From HIMB59 sp038124765 (GTDB lineage Bacteria > Pseudomonadota > Alphaproteobacteria > HIMB59), in NCBI GenBank assembly GCA_038124765.1, contig JAYPCO010000041.1, positions 1 through 7,586 of the forward strand: 7,586 nucleotides of DNA, written 5' to 3'. The position numbers were made by a program, and so were the translations under genes. Positions 1 through 5,446 of the stretch are shown piece by piece. Numbering within the stretch: position 1 is the first letter of the stretch; the number at the start of each line of letters is the position of its first letter. The notes below the pieces were generated by a model that saw nothing but the letters and a program-made list of their open reading frames with translations, did not search any database and was not told the DNA's origin.

Positions 1-84
1 TTATTAAATCAATCCTCCCCTGTGATTGTAAAGGACATGAAAGACACATCGAGTTTGTATATTTTGATGCCGATGAGAATTTAA
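1..84 (+). CDS. dnaN: DNA polymerase III beta subunit (sliding clamp), C-terminal end only
   Basis: The window opens inside a reading frame that ends with TAA at 82-84 and encodes the last 27 residues of a protein. These contain SPVIVKD followed by SLYILMPMRI at the C-terminus. The ending (V/I)LMPMR(V/L/I) is the hallmark of the bacterial beta sliding clamp, which encircles DNA and tethers polymerase III. The identification is supported by the next gene being recF, its usual neighbour. Only the C-terminal strand is visible, so nothing can be said about the rest of the clamp. The stop codon directly abuts the recF start codon and the two genes share a frame. Confidence 0.93.
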   Translation, partial: LLNQSSPVIVKDMKDTSSLYILMPMRI

Positions 85-1152
85 TTGATCCCACCACTTC
101 AGGGACTTCAATTAATTAATTTTAGAAACTTCCAGCAACACGAAGAGAGGTTCCTTCACCCCCATACTTTAATAAAAGGCAAAAATGCTGTGGGTAAAAC
201 TAATTTACTCGAGGCTATAAGTTTTTTATGTCCGGGAACAGGCTTTAGAAAAGAAAGCCTGCAAAATTTTTCTAATCATGATAGCACGGAGCAGCTTTCG
301 TCTATCATGTTTAAATTTTTACATGAAGAATTGCACAATGAGCTAAAGATAGAAATTGGCTTCTCCGAAAATCGTTGGTCTAAGAATTATTATTTAAATG
401 ACAAAAAAATTTCTCAACAACAATTATTATCTATCTTTCAACTATTTTGGTTTACAGAAATAGATAAAGTTTATTTTATTAAAGATCCGCAATATCAGCG
501 AAACACCATTAATAGAATTATGTGCTATTTTAATGCGCAGCTTTTTAAGCTGTTAAATACTTTTACAAAATTACGAACAGAAAAAAAGAAAGTTCTAAAA
601 AACTCGCCAAATAATGCTTGGCTTGAATCCCTTGATGCCCAATTATTAGAAGTAGGTAAGAACATACTGGAAATTAAAATTGAGTTTTTGCATGCATTTA
701 ACAATTTTATGGCTCATGAAGAAAACACATTTTTCCAATTTGAGATAGCCCCCAGCTCAGCCTTTGTGGACTCAGCCTTGTTTTTAAAACAGTTCGAGCA
801 AGGACTAAAAGATGAAAATCAGTGGCCAACCGATTACCGACTCAAATCCGAATCAGATCCCTTAAAATCAGTTTTTGAAATTTCTCACGCTGGAAAAAAA
901 ATTTCACAGCTATCCTCAGCGCAATCTAAACTTCTAATCCTAAGCTTTCTTTTACATTGCGCGAAATTTTTGAATGAAAACAAAATTACAATTTTTTTAA
1001 TTGATGAAATATTTGATAACTTTGATAGTATGAATATTGAAAAAGTTATTCAATATTGTGCAGAAAATAATTTTCAAACTTTTTTTTCTACGACTGATAA
1101 CTTTTCACTTCAAGGGTCGATTAACAACTTAGAAATTAAAGAAATTAGATAA
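85..1152 (+). CDS. recF: DNA replication and repair protein RecF (divergent)
   Basis: 355 aa, a normal RecF length. RecF is a cytoplasmic SMC/ABC-type ATPase that helps load RecA at single-strand gaps with RecO and RecR. Visible: an N-terminal LxxLxLxNFRNF-like strand (residues 6-16), Walker A GKNAVGKT (32-39) followed by NLLEAISFLCPGTGFR, a helical middle region, signature LSSAQSK (276-282), Walker B IFLIDE (303-308) with D-loop Asp314, and the FSTTD switch region (334-338). Position and the N-terminus make RecF the clear call. Oddities: where E. coli RecF has GPHR this protein reads SDPL (about 257-260), the signature glycine is Ala279, and the usual RRxFLDR stretch is QRNTINRI (138-145). 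Start: TTG at 85, with an in-frame stop immediately upstream; the next in-frame Met (75) lies beyond Walker A. No good Shine-Dalgarno is seen, so translation is probably coupled to dnaN. The gene is rich in A/T runs. Confidence 0.93.
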   Translation: MIPPLQGLQLINFRNFQQHEERFLHPHTLIKGKNAVGKTNLLEAISFLCPGTGFRKESLQNFSNHDSTEQLSSIMFKFLHEELHNELKIEIGFSENRWSKNYYLNDKKISQQQLLSIFQLFWFTEIDKVYFIKDPQYQRNTINRIMCYFNAQLFKLLNTFTKLRTEKKKVLKNSPNNAWLESLDAQLLEVGKNILEIKIEFLHAFNNFMAHEENTFFQFEIAPSSAFVDSALFLKQFEQGLKDENQWPTDYRLKSESDPLKSVFEISHAGKKISQLSSAQSKLLILSFLLHCAKFLNENKITIFLIDEIFDNFDSMNIEKVIQYCAENNFQTFFSTTDNFSLQGSINNLEIKEIR

Positions 1153-3620
1153 TGTCAGATCAATATACCGCTTCCTCCATTAAGGTTTTAAAAGGACTTG
1201 AAGCAGTTCGTAAAAGACCGGGGATGTACATCGGCGATACCGATGACGGCACGGGACTTCACCATATGGTTTATGAAGTCTTGGATAACTCTATTGATGA
1301 AGCCCTGGGGGGATATTGTGATTCAATCCAATTAATTGTTAATAAAGACGGCTCAGCTACCATCTCAGATAATGGCCGCGGTATTCCAGTGGATATGCAC
1401 AAAACAGAAAAAGTACCCGCTGCCGAAGTCATCATGACCCAACTACACGCAGGGGGAAAATTTGATCAAAATAGTTATAAAATTTCTGGCGGTTTACACG
1501 GCGTAGGGGTATCGGTGGTCAATGCACTATCAGAAAAGTTAACCCTAACAATCCGCAGGGATGGCAAAATTTATGAAATGGAATTTAAAGACGGCGCGAC
1601 AACCAAAAAATTAAAAGAAATTGGCTCTATGAAAAAGTCAGATCGCACCGGCACTAGTGTGCAGTTTTGGCCTTCAAAAAAAATTTTTACTAATACTACC
1701 TTTGTTCTAAAAACCTTAGAAAACCGAGTTCGCCAATTAGCGTTCTTAAACTCTAATGTCAAAGTAACTCTCACAGACATGCGCTTAGCGAAAGTGGAGC
1801 CAATTGAGTTTTACTATCAAGGAGGATTAACCGCTTATGTCCAATTTTTAAATGCACGTAAGTCAACTTTAAATAAAATTATTCCTTTCGAAGGAGAGAG
1901 CAACGGCATCAAAGTTGAAGGCGCGCTGCAATGGAACGATGGATACAATGAAACGATGTTGTGTTTTACAAACAATATTCCACAAGGCGACGGGGGTACC
2001 CACCTTCAAGGGTTTCGCTCTGCCTTAACACGATCTTTGGTAAGCTACTCTAATACAGTAGCCACCACTAAAAAAAGCAATGTGACTTTATCTGGAGATG
2101 ATGCGCGGGAAGGAATGACATGCGTTTTATCCGTTAAAGTTCCAGATCCCAAATTCTCTTCACAGACTAAAGACAAACTGGTGTCCTCGGAAGTAAGACC
2201 GGTGGTAGAAAAAGTGATCGCCGAGCAGTTAAGTGCTTGGTTAGAACAAACTCCCGGAGAAGCCAAAAAGATAGTCTCTAAAATTATTGAGGCAGCCAGC
2301 GCACGGGAAGCTGCTCGTAAGGCACGAGAATTAACCAGACGCAAAAACGTCTTAGAGTCCTCCTCTCTGCCGGGAAAACTGGCGGATTGCCAAGAAAAAG
2401 ATCCTGCTAACTCAGAGTTATTTATCGTTGAGGGTGACTCAGCGGGAGGTTCAGCTAAGCAAGGAAGAGATAGAGCAACGCAAGCTATCCTGCCTCTGCG
2501 AGGTAAGATTTTAAACGTTATTAAAGCCAACCCGCACAAGATATTAGAAAATAATGAAATTTCCGCACTGATTACTGCCATTGGCGCAGGCTACGGTAAT
2601 CCCCCAACAGAAAAAGATTTTAATCCCAGTGAATATTTTAATCCAGACTCCATGCGATATCACAAAATCGTTATTATGACAGACGCAGATGTGGACGGCA
2701 GTCACATTCGAACACTCTTGTTAACTTTCTTCTATCAATTCATGCGAGGGATTATTACCTCGGGCCGCCTTTATATTGCGCAACCGCCTTTATATAAAGT
2801 TAAAAAAGGAAACTCAGAAAATTATTTATTAGATGACCGAGAGTTAACCAAATATCTTTTAATTAACAATAAAGATGAATTAGATTTTCATGTTTATGAT
2901 AAAAAGAAAAAAGTTCAACTGAAAGAAACAGAGTTAAATGAATTAATCGACTTAGCTGCTAAAGCCAATTCGGCTTATCAAAATTTAGATTTAACGTATT
3001 TAGACCATAAGTTTTTTGATCAAATTATCAACACGGGCCTTTTCTTAGAAGATTTTCACCCTCCCAAAGTAGATAAAAATAATTTTAAAAACTTACTAGG
3101 GAATTTGAATGAGATTTATAAAGAAGAAAATATCAAGTTTACTTTTCAAAGTATGATTAGCAATGAACTCGTATTTTTGCAGGAGAAAGAAGGGTATAAT
3201 AAAATTATTAAGGTCCCTTTAGAAAAATTATTACATATTCGAGAATTTATTACGGCACAGAACTTAGCAGAGTACCACAAAATGGGATTTGCCAAATCTA
3301 CCCAGACCAATTTTGGTATTATGAAACTAACCACTAAAGAGCTACACACGTGTTATGGCTTGGTAGAATTTTTTAACACTCTATTCGATATGAGTAAGAA
3401 AGGCCAGTCAATCAGTCGATACAAAGGGCTTGGAGAGATGAACCCCGAGCAATTATGGGAAACCACTCTAGACCGCAATAATCGTAAGCTTTTACAGGTA
3501 AAACTGGAAGATCAGGTACACACGGAACGACAATTAATCATGCTCATGGGGGATGACGTGACTGATCGTAAGAATTTTATCCAAGACAACTCTATTAAGG
3601 TTGCAAACTTAGACATCTAA
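1152..3620 (+). CDS. gyrB: DNA gyrase subunit B
   Basis: 822 aa ATPase subunit of DNA gyrase, which with GyrA introduces negative supercoils. GHKL ATPase domain (about 1-220): RKRPGMYIG, catalytic Glu42 and Mg-binding Asn46 in YEVLDNSIDEA, Asp73 in DNGRGIP, and the ATP lid GGLHGVGV (113-120). Transducer domain (about 221-395) contains the QTKDKLVSSEV lysine (Lys340). TOPRIM domain: EGDSAGGSAKQGRDR (427-441) with Glu427, LPLRGKILNV, and MTDADVDGSH with Asp511 and Asp513. The tail has YKGLGEMNPEQLW (757-769). A long insert at about 555-725 within the C-terminal half matches the Gram-negative GyrB layout and separates it from ParE. Spacing between Glu427 and Asp511 is 10 residues longer than in E. 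coli (424 to 498), because of an insert near 482-499. ATG at 1152 overlaps the recF stop (TAATG); no clear ribosome site, so coupling is likely. Confidence 0.98.
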   Translation: MSDQYTASSIKVLKGLEAVRKRPGMYIGDTDDGTGLHHMVYEVLDNSIDEALGGYCDSIQLIVNKDGSATISDNGRGIPVDMHKTEKVPAAEVIMTQLHAGGKFDQNSYKISGGLHGVGVSVVNALSEKLTLTIRRDGKIYEMEFKDGATTKKLKEIGSMKKSDRTGTSVQFWPSKKIFTNTTFVLKTLENRVRQLAFLNSNVKVTLTDMRLAKVEPIEFYYQGGLTAYVQFLNARKSTLNKIIPFEGESNGIKVEGALQWNDGYNETMLCFTNNIPQGDGGTHLQGFRSALTRSLVSYSNTVATTKKSNVTLSGDDAREGMTCVLSVKVPDPKFSSQTKDKLVSSEVRPVVEKVIAEQLSAWLEQTPGEAKKIVSKIIEAASAREAARKARELTRRKNVLESSSLPGKLADCQEKDPANSELFIVEGDSAGGSAKQGRDRATQAILPLRGKILNVIKANPHKILENNEISALITAIGAGYGNPPTEKDFNPSEYFNPDSMRYHKIVIMTDADVDGSHIRTLLLTFFYQFMRGIITSGRLYIAQPPLYKVKKGNSENYLLDDRELTKYLLINNKDELDFHVYDKKKKVQLKETELNELIDLAAKANSAYQNLDLTYLDHKFFDQIINTGLFLEDFHPPKVDKNNFKNLLGNLNEIYKEENIKFTFQSMISNELVFLQEKEGYNKIIKVPLEKLLHIREFITAQNLAEYHKMGFAKSTQTNFGIMKLTTKELHTCYGLVEFFNTLFDMSKKGQSISRYKGLGEMNPEQLWETTLDRNNRKLLQVKLEDQVHTERQLIMLMGDDVTDRKNFIQDNSIKVANLDI
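2617..2652 (+). repeat. Two-copy 18-nt direct near-repeat inside gyrB
   Basis: The 10-mer ATTTTAATCC occurs at 2617-2626 and again at 2635-2644, exactly 18 nt (six codons) apart and in frame. The encoded segments are DFNPSE and YFNPDS (residues 489-500). It lies in the GyrB stretch that is 10 residues longer than in E. coli, just before the DADVD metal motif. Beyond the shared 10-mer the two units diverge, so an old tandem duplication is plausible but not proven. Confidence 0.45.
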
Positions 3621-3621
3621 G

Positions 3622-4869
3622 TTGAAGAGTAATAGAAAATATCTATTTGTAAATTCATCGGATTTTTTATTAATACGATCTATCGCATTTGCCGGCCAGG
3701 CAATCACGTTAGGCTTATCGCAATATTTTTTTGATTTTTCTCCAACGGTTATTATCGCGTCCTGGACGATAGCATTGTTCTTATTATTAAGCCTCGGGCT
3801 CTCTTATTATTTATTAGATCAAGGCAATAAAATTTTTTCAGAAAAACAAATTTATTTATTTTTATGTTTTGATGTATTGCAAATATCTTGTTTGATTGCC
3901 TTTAATGGTGGCTACACCAATCCCTTCATCTTTATTTTATTGGCGCCCATAGCTATTGCCGCCTCGTATTTAAGTATTGAGCGTATCTTAGTCATCCTCA
4001 GCATAGCTTTAGTTTGCTATGCACTGCTATTCAATTTCTATGTTGAACTGCCATCCTTAGTTCAACCAAATATGAACTTTAATTACAGTTTAGCCATTAT
4101 GATTTCCTTATTTTTAAGCAGCATTTTTTTAGTCTTCTACTTATATTATTTTTCGCTGAACTATAAAAATACCCAAACCGCATACGAGTTGGCCAGTCAG
4201 CAACTCCAAAATGAAAAAGAATTACTGAAGGTGGGGGGACTAGCTGCAGCAGCAGTTCATGAACTAGGCACTCCTTTGAATACCATTAATTTAATTGTTA
4301 ATGATTTTGATCAGGACTCCTCCCTTAAAGAAAAATACGGGCAAGATATCAATACGCTCAAAGTAGAGTTGGATCGGTTAAAACTGATATTAAAAGAACT
4401 ATCGACTAACCCAGAGAGTAAGGAGGTTGCCAAAGAAGTCAGTACGATGTCCTTGGATGCCTACCCACAATCCCTATGCGAACAGTTTGCGCAAAATTAT
4501 AGAAATATTAAATTGGATTATCGATCCGATCCCTTATCCAAAAATATTACGATCACTATCACCCCAGAGCTGAATATCGCCATGAATAACATTATTAAAA
4601 ATGCAATAAGCTTTGCAAATAAACAAATCCTCGTGATTGCGGAAGTGGAGCAGGACTTGTATCACATTAAAATTCGCGATGACGGCCCCGGATTTGATAA
4701 AAAGTTTATAGCAAATTTTGGAAAACCATTCTATTCTAGCAGACCCGAAACGGGGGTTAATATGGGCTTAGGCCTATTTATAACGAAGCAGATGATTGAA
4801 AATCTTAACGGAGAAATCATTGTACAAAATAATGACGGAGCAGAAGTAATTGTAACATGGCGGATTTAG
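3622..4869 (+). CDS. regB: RegB/PrrB/ActS-type sensor histidine kinase
   Basis: 415 aa inner-membrane kinase; RegB-family proteins sense respiratory redox state and phosphorylate RegA. About six hydrophobic segments (near 15-35, 41-65, 76-95, 102-118, 120-142, 153-178), with LLIRSIAFAGQ in TM1 resembling the family's RW-GQ start. The quinone-site heptapeptide GGxxNPF is present as GGYTNPF (96-102). The kinase core has H-box AAAVHELGTPLNTI with His213, N-box NNIIKNAISFA (322-332), G1 DDGPGF (353-358), KPFYSSRP (368-375) and G2 GLGLFI (382-387). Aligned without gaps from the His, the redox-active Cys265 of Rhodobacter RegB (40 residues on, in DRCR) is Leu253 here, in DRLK. Other cysteines are C82, C90, C132 and C286. 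Start: TTG at 3622, one base after the gyrB stop; an in-frame TAG at 3610-3612 excludes anything earlier, and a later start would cut TM1. Overlaps regA by 13 nt. Confidence 0.92.
   Translation: MKSNRKYLFVNSSDFLLIRSIAFAGQAITLGLSQYFFDFSPTVIIASWTIALFLLLSLGLSYYLLDQGNKIFSEKQIYLFLCFDVLQISCLIAFNGGYTNPFIFILLAPIAIAASYLSIERILVILSIALVCYALLFNFYVELPSLVQPNMNFNYSLAIMISLFLSSIFLVFYLYYFSLNYKNTQTAYELASQQLQNEKELLKVGGLAAAAVHELGTPLNTINLIVNDFDQDSSLKEKYGQDINTLKVELDRLKLILKELSTNPESKEVAKEVSTMSLDAYPQSLCEQFAQNYRNIKLDYRSDPLSKNITITITPELNIAMNNIIKNAISFANKQILVIAEVEQDLYHIKIRDDGPGFDKKFIANFGKPFYSSRPETGVNMGLGLFITKQMIENLNGEIIVQNNDGAEVIVTWRI
4837..4846 (+). promoter_or_regulatory. Possible ribosome-binding purine stretch for regA
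   Basis: GGAG at 4837-4840 and AGAAG at 4842-4846 lie inside the end of regB, 16 and 10 nt before the regA ATG. Only the second has ordinary spacing and it is a weak match. It is the only purine-rich stretch ahead of this start, so regA may rely partly on coupling to regB through the 13-nt overlap. Confidence 0.3.
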
Positions 4870-5414
4870 AGACAAACTCGGATAGGGAAAAAACTTTATT
4901 TATTATTGAGGACGACAAACCTTTTCGCGAGAGACTAACCACCTCCTTTGAGCGCAAAGATTTTACCGTCACGGCGGCGGGATCCAAAAAAGAAGCATTG
5001 GAAATTTTAGCAAACAACAATTTTAATTACGCAATCGTGGATTTACGATTAGGCGATGGTTCGGGATTAGATGTTATTAAAGTTATCAAAGAACAAAACC
5101 CTCAATGCCGTACAGTGATGTTGACCAGCTACGGAAATATTGCAACAGCGGTTTCATCAGTCAAACTGGGAGCGGATGATTATTTAACTAAACCGGCTAA
5201 CGTGGATGATATCGAAAAATCCTTAATGTCTGCAACTGCTTCTTCTTTACCACCTCCCCCAGAAAACCCTATGTCCGCGGATCGTATTCGTTGGGAACAT
5301 ATTCAAAGGGTGTTTACACAGTGTAATCGCAACGTCTCAGAGACAGCGCGCCGACTTAAAATGCATCGTCGTACTCTCCAAAGAATTCTAAACAAACACG
5401 CACCTAAAGAATAG
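4857..5414 (+). CDS. regA: RegA/PrrA/ActR-type response regulator
   Basis: 185 aa, the usual size for this family of redox-responsive global transcription regulators in alphaproteobacteria. Receiver domain (about 12-125): acidic pair Asp19/Asp20 in FIIEDDKPF, phospho-acceptor Asp62 in VDLRLGDGSGLD, Thr90 in MLTSYGNIATAVSSVKLGA, and Lys112 in YLTKPA. A proline hinge PPPP (132-135) and the family stretch PMSADRIRWEHIQRV (138-152) lead to a Fis-type helix-turn-helix, NVSETARRLKMHRRTLQRIL (159-178). This tail is close to identical to Rhodobacter RegA, so DNA recognition is probably conserved. The ATG at 4857 lies inside regB, with the regB stop at 4867-4869, an arrangement that keeps sensor and regulator production linked. 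The hinge and RWEHIQRV block separate it from other Fis-HTH regulators. Its strong conservation contrasts with the altered partner kinase. Confidence 0.96.
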   Translation: MADLETNSDREKTLFIIEDDKPFRERLTTSFERKDFTVTAAGSKKEALEILANNNFNYAIVDLRLGDGSGLDVIKVIKEQNPQCRTVMLTSYGNIATAVSSVKLGADDYLTKPANVDDIEKSLMSATASSLPPPPENPMSADRIRWEHIQRVFTQCNRNVSETARRLKMHRRTLQRILNKHAPKE

Positions 5415-5430
5415 ATTAGCACCCTAATCT
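5413..5430 (+). terminator. Small perfect hairpin between regA and polA; weak terminator or attenuator
   Basis: AGATTAG (5413-5419) and CTAATCT (5424-5430) form a perfect 7-bp stem around the 4-nt loop CACC, followed by the U-rich run TTGTTATTCT. The left arm starts within the regA stop codon (5412-5414). The stem has only two G-C pairs and the T tract is interrupted, so termination would be partial at best. It could equally be an mRNA stabiliser or a palindromic operator. It sits in the only real gap of the window (5415-5446), where I see no convincing promoter. Confidence 0.4.
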
Positions 5431-5446
5431 TTGTTATTCTCCATGC

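Noticed and set aside
2489..2512. Arg at the E. coli GyrB Lys447 position as a possible quinolone-resistance change
   Set aside because: LPLRGKILNV with Arg is, to my knowledge, common in GyrB outside enterobacteria, so it reads as natural variation rather than a resistance mutation.
2045..2581. 178-codon open frame on the minus strand opposite gyrB
   Set aside because: It lies wholly within the TOPRIM-encoding part of gyrB, whose protein is fully conserved. The antisense product shows no recognisable motif and there is no start signal or independent context. It is a coding shadow, as are the shorter minus-strand frames within recF, gyrB, regA and polA.
3622..4869. Alternative reading of the kinase as an NtrB- or PhoR-type sensor
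   Set aside because: Six membrane segments, GGxxNPF, the HELGTPL H-box and the adjacent RegA-type regulator together fit only the RegB family.
5412..5440. Possible sigma-70 promoter for polA with TATTCT as -10
   Set aside because: TATTCT (5435-5440) matches the -10 consensus at four of six bases, the spaced -35 (TAGATT) is poor, and it would leave only a few bases of leader. This is not enough to call in AT-rich DNA.
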